Assembly: GCA_013176395.1 (NCBI GenBank)
Contig: JABMLP010000022.1
Span: 558,001 to 622,000, forward strand
Direction of reading: 5' to 3'
Source: Venturia oleaginea
Taxonomy: Eukaryota; Ascomycota; Dothideomycetes; Venturiales; Venturiaceae
DNA length: 64,000 nucleotides
The translations under genes were made by a program, and so were the position numbers. Below the pieces are notes generated by a model. The model was not told the DNA's origin, ran no database searches, and was given only the letters and a program-made list of their open reading frames with translations. Of the stretch, positions 55,640-64,000 are shown in pieces (position 1 is the stretch's first letter; every line of letters begins with the position of its first letter).

Positions 55640-57560
55640 TCAAGCCTCGGCGTCATGGAACTCATCAAGAGTGTGTGTTTCTGTGTCCATTCGACGCAGA
55701 CTGGGCGAAGCTACGCGGTCTGGCCCTTGCTTTAGGTTCATGGTTTGCATGCCATGCGATAAATCCCCTGTTGGAGCCATGCCCGGTACCACAGGCGCAT
55801 CTTTGATGTCGGTGTAGCCTGGTGCTGGGCTCTTCGTTGGTGGATGTTGAGTGAGAGGTTCTTCACGTAATTCGACCGATTGCCCTGTCTCTGCCGGTGT
55901 GTAGGTAGTCGCCTGCGGCACTGGTTCTGGACGCAGCTGGGACTGATCTCCATCAAGTTGAGGGATTTTGTCTAAACTGTGATTGCGTTCCGGGATCGAG
56001 AATCGTCGATTTGGTTGTTGGCCGGGCAGAATGGCTGCAATGTTTAGAATTTGCTTCACCTGCTCGTCGGGTGTTTGGCCGTCACTGAGCACATTAGCAT
56101 TCCTGTTGAGGAACAGCTCCCAAGCAGAAGCTCACATTTTTGCGCTGATGATCCAATTCAGATCTTCTTCACCCTCATCTTGCCCGCCAGGTCCGCCTTG
56201 CACAGCTCGGAATAATCTTGGCCGCCAGTCAACGCCTTCGTCTGCTCGTTTCGCAGCTTCTTCTCGCTGCATATTCTCGATTTGTGACTTTTCATCCGTG
56301 GCAGCGTTATGGTCCTTATTCTTAATCGCAATGTTGACCTTCTCCCACAGTCTGACCGACTCACGCTCTTCTTGTTCTGCGATTGGTCTGGTATTTGGGT
56401 ATGTCTCTTTTGCCTTGGATGCGTCGAACAGGAGATCTTTCTTGCCAGTCTGCGTCTGACTTAGTGACTATCTCCAGCTTCCTTATTGCTCAACTTACTG
56501 TCAGGTTCTTAATGAACATCTCTCCGTTCCAGAACCCAGTTATTTCGAACAAGTTCTTGTCCGTTTTCGTGTCCTTGATGTAACCTGCGATCGCGTTGTA
56601 TGTACCTCCGAAATAACCTTTGGTCTTAAATTCGATATCTGCCATCAATCCAGATTCAGGAGATCTCAAAAATGCGTGATCACCAAGCTCGTACTTCATC
56701 TTTCCGAACAAGATGCCTCGCGCGTACATGTTTGGTTGCGTGATGAAGCTGAGAACAAAATTAGTGCATCCTACAACACCCTATTGACTTCACATACTAT
56801 CTTTCTTTATGGTTCAAAAATCTCAGCACTGCAATTCCCTCCATCAAACTCGCAGCAGAGTTACCCAAAAACTTGCTGCGAGGTTTCAGCGTTCCGTCTA
56901 TCCTTATATTGTGTTCAGGTGCCATGAAAAAGTAGCTCGATTTAGGAGGATGGTGCGAAGTTTGTTCGGAGATGTAATATCCTTTGGTTCCATCGGGGTA
57001 GTCCCACCAGCCAGTATATGTCTCGCCGAGTATAGGGTTGAGTGGCTTCTTCACGCCTCTGTTCATGCATAAGCTTCCAGAGTACTCATCGCTGTTTGCA
57101 CCCGGATACGTACGGAGGTTTGATGTGCCATCCACAGAGGTAGAACTTGGTAACTGCTACGAATCGCTCGACTGGATCTTCGATTTTGGGTAGTGTGAGG
57201 AGAATTTCAGGATGGGCCATGAAACTAATCGCACAAAGTCAGCCCCACTCCAAACCACTGCACGGAACGGACGTACTTCGTTATTCTCTCCAGCATAGAT
57301 CGGGGTTCCAGTATGAAAGTGGGGAGTGTTACTCGACTCAGATCCGCACCAGGCCTGAGCTGGGAAATAATATGGCCAAGCACTACATCACAACCAAACG
57401 TCAGCTCTTCTCTTAACCTGGTGTTAGATTTCTTTGGCCTTGACGTACCATTGCCCTGCTCTGGGTCCACCACCGTCTCGTCGTCCGTTGCGGCATCTCT
57501 GGAATCGTCTATGGAGGAGCGGTTACCTGGTAGTTCAAGATGCGTCAGTTTCGCGAACAT
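55640..57560 (-). CDS. oxysterol-binding protein-related lipid transfer protein (Osh6/7-like); 33-nt intron or in-frame TGA near the C-terminus
   Basis: Model: complement(join(55640..56102, 56136..56455, 56499..56748, 56798..57058, 57114..57224, 57277..57382, 57449..57560)), 540 residues. ORP domain: GADLSRVTLPTFILEPRSML (lid region), GVKKPLNPILGETYTGWW (signature with the PI4P-contacting Lys), YYISEQTSHHPPKSSYFF (the family's EQVSHHPP motif), KSKFLGNSAA-like SKFLGNSAASLMEG, and MYARGILFGKMKYELG. The domain exchanges sterol or phosphatidylserine for PI4P at membrane contacts. There is no PH or ankyrin domain. The C-terminal tail after NWIISAKM is reached only if 33 nt (56103-56135, GTGAGC..CAACAG) are spliced out; unspliced, TGA ends the protein there. 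The start is provisional; an upstream exon is possible. Confidence 0.85.
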
Positions 57561-58377
57561 GTTCCACGCAGCTTGATGCAAAAAACATCAAGGCCAATCT
57601 TTGAGCATACTTGCTGCTGAGTACCGCCTGGAACCATGACCCAGAACCATGATTGTTGTGCGCCGGGCCTCCGGTGTAGGACCGCCGGCGGTAGGGATTT
57701 TTGATTATGGAGGGGCCGGAATTGCGAGGTTGATAGCAATGGTGGGAGTAGCGGGGTGAAGCCCAGTGCTTGTTGGAAGATCCAGCAGGGAAGTAGGTGA
57801 ACGGAGAGTGTTGATAGAGTGCGATCTGAGGCGACGTTCACAGACTCGGGGATGACGTTGGGTACACAAATGGATTAATATGGAGTCTAGGCTAACGTTC
57901 GCTGGAAATCTCGTGGCCAACTGCCAACTCCCCTGCTACTCCCGTCATCACGAGAACGCCACAACTTTGCGCTCCACGCTCCTCACTCAACAATACTCTG
58001 TAGTATACATTTCGCTTGCGGTAAATGTCGCCGAGTCAGGCTGTCATTTTGCGCTCAGTCACACTGAACATTCTCTCCATGTTAGCGGAAACGGCAGTCC
58101 TACCAACGAAGCCAGCCATCATGTGGAAACAAAGACGGCGATTCTTGGCTAATAACAACTAACAGCGGCTGTATCCATTTAGAGAGACTTCGCCGGGTCC
58201 CGCGGATCCCAGAACCATTGAAGAAGCTTGTGAAACATGACAGAATTCCGATTGATAAAGAAAGAAAGAGGTCTCCGATCAAACACATCGCTTAACGTTA
58301 ATCTGTCGATTACGCCCCATAAACTTCATATTATGTGATATGAAACCTGCGGATTTAATTAGAACCTCATGAAAATC
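57561..58377. other. intergenic
   Basis: 5' region of the lipid-transfer gene; a further short 5' exon may be hidden at 57600-57700. Nothing else seen. Confidence 0.45.
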
Positions 58378-59210
58378 CTATGGGAAATCCTGTGGGTCTT
58401 GATCTACGGCTGTCTTGGCTTTCAGAAAACAAGTTAAGTCTATCTGCAGTCTGTCCTCTTGAGTCGTTATCTTCTTCGAAAGCACAACACTCCAGTATAG
58501 CCTTTTCACTTCATCAATTGTTCCATCAATGAAATGGGACCGCAGATCTTTGATAGCCTTACTATACCCACGAACGCGGATATACGCGCTGCGAAAATCT
58601 GTCTGTGATTTTTCGCTCAAGATGATGAGCATCTCAATGAAGACACAGCCAAGATCAAAGACGTCAGTGCCACAGCTATGCCTTTTGATCGAGTATTGGC
58701 CATTCTCATCCTGAATTGTAAACTTTACCACCTCCGGTACCTGATACATCTTGGTTGTGGCGGCTGGAATCTCCATTGAGGTCGTTTGCGCAACCTCAAA
58801 TTGGAGGAGGAGCTAAAATCCGTGAAATAAACAATCGGCCCTCGGTGAATGATATTGGATGGCTTGATGACCTGATGTCGGACTCATTGGCCGTGCATGT
58901 AAGCTAAGGCTGCAGAGAGACATCCGAACCACGACAAGAGCCAACTAGTCTCGCGAGCGATTTTTGCAAGTTTCAGCAAATGGACAGAGTGGTCCTCCTG
59001 GTACAGAAATGATTTCAGATCAGCATCGCCTACTGGTGCCATCAACAATGAGTAGTAGGTAATGTCTTGGGTTCGATGTCGAGGAGACTCAAGCGTCGGT
59101 CGCGACAACTGAGAGTAGGGATCGGGAACGGAAGAAGTAGCAAAGAGGAATGAACCGGTACGGCCATGGCTGTTCTTACTCCCTGTGGTAATGTCCCGAC
59201 TTCGACGCAT
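58378..59210 (-). pseudogene. protein kinase fragment, degenerate
   Basis: Readable kinase features: LLMAPVGDADLKSFL (hinge-like), LAYMHGQ followed by an in-frame TGA, then VRHQVIKPSNIIHRGPIVYF (catalytic loop; HRD reads HQV), TDFSSS (DFG position), and in another frame TKMYQVPEV (APE-like) and GTDVFDLGCVFIEML (subdomain IX). The stop, the loss of the catalytic Asp and the frameshift near 58775 all indicate a dead kinase. The N-lobe is poorly preserved. Fungal kinases of this kind often sit beside het/NLR-like genes, but none adjoins here. Confidence 0.75.
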
Positions 59211-59250
59211 CCTGTATAGAGCTTCTTGGTCTGTGATGTATTGATTTCTA

Positions 59251-59278
59251 CTGATTGATTGATTGATTGATTGATTTT
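59251..59278. repeat. (TGAT)n microsatellite
   Basis: About six TGAT units just upstream of the kinase remnant. Confidence 0.85.
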
Positions 59279-59759
59279 ATCTTACTCGGTTGCAGCCGCT
59301 TAATCACGCAGCTATGTCCGGTTAGGAGTACTTCATCAGACAGCCGACACGTGATATATTATATAATCCACCGCGCTCCACTTCGCCCCGTTCACTGAAA
59401 CAAGACCAGCTGTCCCCTCGGTCCTCCCACTTTTCCCTTAACCAGTATCTCCAAATGCCCGCTGGCTCTTGTAGATACTGGTTACTCTGCTAGTATACCT
59501 GTGCTATGTAGACTCAAGAGGCAATGCCTCGTGTTTCGCTATCCTTCTACCTACAGTCTCCCTCTAATGCTCAGCTTTGTCTATCTGTTTCGCCTTATCC
59601 CTCAAGGCCAATGGGTTCCCTAAGTATGTTTCTGCTTGTGAAAGTTGCCTTACACCAGATTCCTATGCGGCAGTGTATTTGGTTGTGTGATGCTGGAGAC
59701 AATAGTAACCATCGTAGTCGTGATTTCGCTGCTTGGGTGTGATACTCCGGGTATGCCCG

Positions 59760-60466
59760 TAGACGAGGCTGTCTGGTAGTTGCCGTATTGTATGGCGCCG
59801 ATCGTGCTATAGACCTGCCGTCTTATAGTCGGAGCCTACCTGCTGCTAGTCGCTCTCCCTACTTGCTATATCGCGCTCCTACTCTTGCCAATGCCATAAC
59901 TGGGACGCAACAGTCTGGGGAGAGGCTCAAGGCTACGTCTGCTAGCTTGTAGGGAGGGGATTTGCCGCCAATAAGCTCCTTCTATACGTCCTTACTTCTT
60001 ACTGTGTCGCGCACCTACTCTTGCCAATGCCATAACTGGGAGGCAACAGTTTGGGGAGAGGCTCAAGGCTCTGGACATCAGCTTGCAGCAGGACGGTTTG
60101 CGGAGACGATTGTAGATGAGGTTCTCTAGCAGCTGCCGTATCGTGTCGCACCGATTGTGTTGTAGACCTGTCGTCTTATAGTCGGAGCCTATCTGCTGCT
60201 AGTCGCTCTCCCTGCTTGCTATATCGCGCTCCTACTCTTGCCAATGCCATAACTGGGACGCAACAGTCTGGGGAGAGGCTCAAGGCTACGTCTGCTAGCT
60301 TATAGGGAGGGAATTTGCCGCCAATAGGCTCCTTCTATGCGTCCTTACTACTTACTGTGTCGCGCACCTACTCTTGCCAATGCCATAACTGGGAGGCAAC
60401 AGTTTGGGGAGAGGCTCAAGGCTCTGGGCAACAGCTTGTAGCAGGACGGTTTGCCAAGACGTTGGG
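59760..60466. repeat. 353-bp higher-order tandem repeat, two copies, each with two internal subunits
   Basis: ACTCTTGCCAATGCCATAAC occurs at 59881, 60017, 60234 and 60370. The offsets are 353 bp between equivalent copies and 136 bp within a copy. The two inner subunits differ consistently (GGGACGCAACAGTCTGG against GGGAGGCAACAGTTTGG), showing that the pair was duplicated together. No coding frame is conserved. Confidence 0.9.
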
Positions 60467-61563
60467 AGAGATTGTCTAGTCGTTGCAGTGATGTGTGGTG
60501 CCGATTGTTGCACACCGGGCGTCTGGTGTTTGAGTTGTGTTGAAGGTATTGCCGTTCTAGCGGTGACTCGTCGACTCGGAGCGTTGCAGTGTCATCTGGG
60601 GTGATGGACTAGCCGGGAGATAGTGACTAGATGGTTGCTGTTGTCTTTGGTGGTTGCATCGTTCGTGTAGCTTGCTCATGTATTCGTCTGCTTGCTCTGC
60701 CGTGGCCGCGACGGCGACTCTAGAGGTATCTCATCGACGCTGAGGGACGCGCGATGGCCTCTAGAAGCCGGAGCGGCCACTGGCAGAGGTGTTTTGATTA
60801 TCTTTAGATGATACTTCTGTAAATTCCAAAAATTGAGTTCTCGCTGTGTGTGCTGTTTTTCTTGATTTCTACTGTGCTAGCCAGAAGGCTCGATACTGAT
60901 AAATTGGATGAGGCACATGTACGTCCGATTCCATGCGCAGTGTCGTAATTGTTGGATTTGCGTTCTGACACCGGGGTTTACGAGGCATCAGGAATAATGG
61001 CCGCGGTGCACTTCTTGGAGTCGCTACGACTTCACCTCTTGCATTTGGCTTCTTGTTCTCAGTTTGTGGTCTTCCGCAGGGGTCGACTGAAGTATTGTTG
61101 GGCCTCTCGCGAAAGTTTTCCATTGCAGTCATCGTTTCATTCGATGAAAATGGCAGCCTCGAGACTATCAGTCGATCGGCCTGGGAGTGTGCGATTTTGT
61201 CTAGCTGGAATCTGAGACCCTTCGCTGTCACTAGAGATTTGCAAATTCAAGAGTCGTGATAGCGATGAGAAAAGAACCCAGCCGCGTTTGAGGTCAAGTC
61301 TTCATGTTCACAGAGGATATCAAACAGTGGTCTCAATTGCTAAGCCTTGTTGAATGCGAAGTTCACTTTCAGCCAGTCGGAATATTCCGGCGGCCTCCTT
61401 GTTGTCCAGGCTTTAGCAAGCAATATGTACCTCTTTTCACATATGAAGACACTCTCCGTGACCACTTTTCATTATTGATGCAGCTGATATACAAGCCTTT
61501 CGCGCATTACTTTCTTGGCAGACAAACAAAGCACAGCTGGTGAACGTTCTAAACGTCCTTGAC
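60467..61563. other. intergenic
   Basis: No supportable gene. A 120-codon minus-strand ORF (60869-61231) lacks an ATG start and any motif. Confidence 0.45.
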
Positions 61564-62349
61564 TCACCTACCCTCCTTCCAACCAGTGGGTATCAATGCC
61601 GCTGCTACCTGCTGTACACCTCTCTCTGTAGCAAGGAGATTGAACTGTGCTGCTGCGTTCCGTGTATCTTGCACCTCAATTCTTATGCCCAGATCATTGA
61701 TATGTTTGCGTGTCGCGGGAGAGATTGGAATGATAGAGGCACCGGTACCAATGATTAGTAAATCTACCTTCTGTTAGTACATTGCGTTGCTACCTCTTGC
61801 TTTGACGGCGAGCCGCTTCAAGATTGCGAGAGGTCAAAACGTACCCGGCTTCGGCCATACAATATCCAACACTCCCCAAGCACTCTTGTCCACATCCCAT
61901 TGTCCCTTTGCATTCAACAACGTCCTCTTTTGGACACCACCCACATCGTCTGAGCTCTTCTCCCTCACCCACGGTCTCCACCGGAACACTTCCCCACTGA
62001 CCAACATCACACCCGTCCCTGACACCTTTGTATTATTGCTGAAAGCGAACCCATCATTCGTCGTCGCATCGATACTTGTAGCTGGTGGTGGTGTGCCACC
62101 CAGGACATTCAATGCTCCAAAATCTGTCTGAGTATCTTCTTTCGAGGCTGGACCTCGGTCCCTGGACTTGGGCGGAGAAGATACATTGAGACTGCGAGTA
62201 CTGTGGAGGCACCGTCGGCATATGTAGTGTTTCGAGCGCGGTGACTGTGGTAGATTCGTGGAGGTCGGTCGTAGCTTGCGCTGGGAAAGTTGCAGGTTTC
62301 GAGCAAACAAGCTGCGTAGGGGTTGCATAGCGCTCGCGATGTTGCTCAT
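61564..62349 (-). CDS. mitochondrial complex I assembly factor NDUFAF3-like (Mth938/DUF498 domain)
   Basis: Model: complement(join(61564..61763, 61845..62349)), 234 residues; the 81-nt intron joins KP to DLLIIGTG in frame. The N-terminus (MSNIASAMQPLRSLFARNLQ) is basic and Ser/Leu-rich, a likely mitochondrial presequence. The Mth938-like fold follows: GVMLVSGEVFRWRPW, LLIIGTGASIIPISPATRKH, LGIRIEVQDTRNAAAQFNLL and a final RGVQQVAAALIPTGW. NDUFAF3 family members help assemble the Q module of complex I in the matrix. A pogo-type transposon begins 26 bp upstream of the start codon, so the native promoter is displaced. Confidence 0.9.
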
Positions 62350-62375
62350 GTTTTGATTCGATTCTTCTGGGTATA

Positions 62376-64000
62376 ACGTATTCCACCATCGAGTGGGTCA
62401 ACCCATCGAGCGGGTCAGTTTATGCCAAGACCAGCTGCTCCCTTATCAACACAATATGTCTCAACAACAAAACGCGCAATCATCTAACAGAGAAGGCAGA
62501 ATCCAGCTTGCCCTTTCTGCCTACAATACCCACCAATTCCGAAGCCTCCGGCGCGCTGCTGAGGCGTTTGATATACCTCCTTCAACATTAACTAGGCGAT
62601 ATAACGGAATTACGTATCGCCTAGATACTCGCAACGCCCGACACAAGCTCACTACGACTGAAGAGCAGACAATTTTCCAATACATCCTCGACCTCGTTTC
62701 GCGAGGATTCGCGCCCCGGCTGTGTGAGGTAGCAGATATGGCGGATAAACTACTGGGTGTACGCGGTGGAGAGCCAGTAGGGAAAAACTGGGCTGAGAGG
62801 TTCATAACGCGCTCAGATGAGCTCAAGATGGCCTTCAATCGAGCTAAGGATAGGCAGAGGATACTACAGGAAGATCCAGAGATTATTGGCGCGTGGTTCA
62901 AGCTCGTTACAGACACCAAGGCAAAGTACGGTATCCACGACGAGGATACGCACAACTTTGACGAGATTGGCTTCCAGATGGGCGTTATTGGGTCAATGAA
63001 GGTCGTCACAGCTTCTGAAAGACGTACACGGCCTAATTTAATCCAGCCAGGCGATCGCGAGTGGGTTACAGTTATCCAGAGCATCTGCGCCGCCGAGTAT
63101 GCGACCCCGCCATTCATTATCTACAAAGGACGCGTTCATATCTCTGCGTGGTATGAGGAGGCAGATATACCACGGAATTGGAAGCTCTCGGTCTCTGAGA
63201 ACGGCTGGACAAATAATGCGCTTGGTCTTGAGTGGTTGAAGCACTTTAACGCGTATACAAAGGCGCGGCAGGTGGGGGTATACAGGCTGCTTATTTTGGA
63301 CGGCCATGAGAGCCATCTCAGCCAGGATTTCAAGGACTACTGCCTCGAAAACAAGATTATAACCCTCTGCATGCCATCGCACTCGTCGCATATACTCCAG
63401 CCCCTTGACGTGGTCTGCTTCTCGCCGTTGAAGCGCAAGTACTCCCAACGCGTCCGGGACTTGGCACGCCGACGCGTGTACCATATCAACAAGGAAGGCT
63501 TTCTCCCTGCCTTTAAAGACGCGTTTTTCGACGTGTTTATGAAAGAGAACTGTCAAAAGGCTTTTGAGGCAGTAGGGCTAGTCCCTATCGACGCGCAGGT
63601 GGTGTTGGATCGCCTTGAAGTACGGCTACGAACCCCGCCAGAAACCCATCTCCCAGAAACGCCGTGGCAGTCCAAGACTCCAAGTAATACTTATGAATTT
63701 GGATCCCAATCCAAGCTCGTAAGCGAGTCTTTTACTCGGTCACCAGTTACTGCGCAGGCAGGCTTTTCCCAGCTTGTTAAGGGCGCTGAATTGATGCTAC
63801 ACCAAAACGCTCTGCTTGTTGCGCGTAACCGCGAGCTTGAAGAGCAATTAGCAGTAACAACGAACCGAAAATGGCGCAAAAGGAAGTGGATCCAGCAAGG
63901 TGGTACTATTGAGTATGGGACTGCAGCAGCGCAGGTAGCTGCAGAGGCGTCTATAGCGCCTCAGGGATCAAAGAAGGCTCGTGGTAGTGGTGGTCAAGAA
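62376..64000 (+). mobile_element. Fot1/pogo-type transposon, family A copy 2 (runs off window end)
   Basis: The left end follows TA (62374-62375) and begins ACGTATTCCACCATCGAGTG, then a second subrepeat CCATCGAGCGGGTCA. It is homologous to the 7456-9302 copy throughout, but its terminal subrepeats differ at several positions (GAGTGGGTCA/GAGCGGGTCA instead of GAGCTGGTCA). At least 1,625 bp are present; the right end is outside the window. Confidence 0.92.
62456..64000 (+). CDS. pogo/Fot1 transposase, open reading frame to the window end
   Basis: 515 codons from ATG 62456 with no stop or frameshift. Same domain order as the broken copy: helix-turn-helix (FRSLRRAAEAFDIPPSTLTR), GKNWAERFITRSDEL, the catalytic blocks HNFDEIGFQ, LILDGHESHL and LQPLDVVCF, and a coiled-coil-like stretch LLVARNRELEEQLA. 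The zinc knuckle expected next lies beyond 64000. The first block reads FDEIG rather than FDETG; the Asp is kept but the Thr is nearly invariant in this window's other transposases, so activity is uncertain. Both single-base losses of copy 1 are absent here. Confidence 0.9.
   Translation, partial: MSQQQNAQSSNREGRIQLALSAYNTHQFRSLRRAAEAFDIPPSTLTRRYNGITYRLDTRNARHKLTTTEEQTIFQYILDLVSRGFAPRLCEVADMADKLLGVRGGEPVGKNWAERFITRSDELKMAFNRAKDRQRILQEDPEIIGAWFKLVTDTKAKYGIHDEDTHNFDEIGFQMGVIGSMKVVTASERRTRPNLIQPGDREWVTVIQSICAAEYATPPFIIYKGRVHISAWYEEADIPRNWKLSVSENGWTNNALGLEWLKHFNAYTKARQVGVYRLLILDGHESHLSQDFKDYCLENKIITLCMPSHSSHILQPLDVVCFSPLKRKYSQRVRDLARRRVYHINKEGFLPAFKDAFFDVFMKENCQKAFEAVGLVPIDAQVVLDRLEVRLRTPPETHLPETPWQSKTPSNTYEFGSQSKLVSESFTRSPVTAQAGFSQLVKGAELMLHQNALLVARNRELEEQLAVTTNRKWRKRKWIQQGGTIEYGTAAAQVAAEASIAPQGSKKARGSGGQE

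Noticed and set aside
57545..57841. 98-codon minus-strand ORF upstream of the lipid-transfer gene
   Set aside because: No family motif; it may overlap a hidden short first exon but cannot be supported.
60869..61231. 120-codon minus-strand ORF
   Set aside because: Begins with GTG, no upstream ATG, no recognisable domain.

Overview
The window is fungal nuclear DNA, most likely from a filamentous ascomycete (Pezizomycotina). Genes are split by short GT..AG introns of about 40-80 nt, several with CTAAC/TACTAAT branch sites. The gene set is typical of that group: HMG-CoA reductase, SUB2, RIT1, a GDSL/CE2 esterase, a ferric reductase, an NDUFAF3-like factor and a NACHT-WD40 NLR. The lineage within Pezizomycotina cannot be fixed from the sequence alone. 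I saw no rRNA, tRNA or CRISPR array.

Layout. 1-6.3 kb: the 3' part of HMG-CoA reductase and an unrecognised membrane protein. 7.4-16.9 kb: an accessory block with a decayed Fot1/pogo transposon and three dead metabolic genes (zinc alcohol dehydrogenase, AtuA/DUF1446, APH-type kinase). 17.0-26.5 kb: a PRISE-type reductase gene whose last intron holds an 8,115-bp insertion. 26.6-30.2 kb: two more pogo-type elements sharing one TA, then a small MITE. 31-59 kb: mainly housekeeping genes (RPR2/RPP21-like, SUB2, an SDR, RIT1 fused to a DUF6314-like domain, ferric reductase, a BLOC-1-like subunit, CE2 esterase, forkhead factor, oxysterol-binding protein) with one broken Tc1 element upstream of RIT1. 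58-64 kb: a kinase pseudogene, a 353-bp tandem repeat, an NDUFAF3-like gene, and a second copy of the first pogo family running off the end.

The most striking object is the insertion at 18192-26306. It has 41-bp terminal inverted repeats, a TA target duplication, and a perfectly reconstructable 57-nt host intron around it. Inside are a pogo-like transposase gene and, as apparent cargo, a divergent pair: a HeLo-like-N protein (21027-21972, minus) and a NACHT-WD40 NLR (22288-25475, plus). The effector has two short C-terminal pseudo-repeats and the NLR has a related motif in its first 41 residues. This is the architecture of HET-s/NWD2-type amyloid signalling pairs that control regulated cell death. 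Here the pair seems to travel in a DNA transposon. The NLR carries a one-base frameshift within its near-identical WD40 repeats.

Many gene models below were built by joining exons by eye at GT..AG sites with reading-frame bookkeeping. Family names come from motif recognition, without any search.
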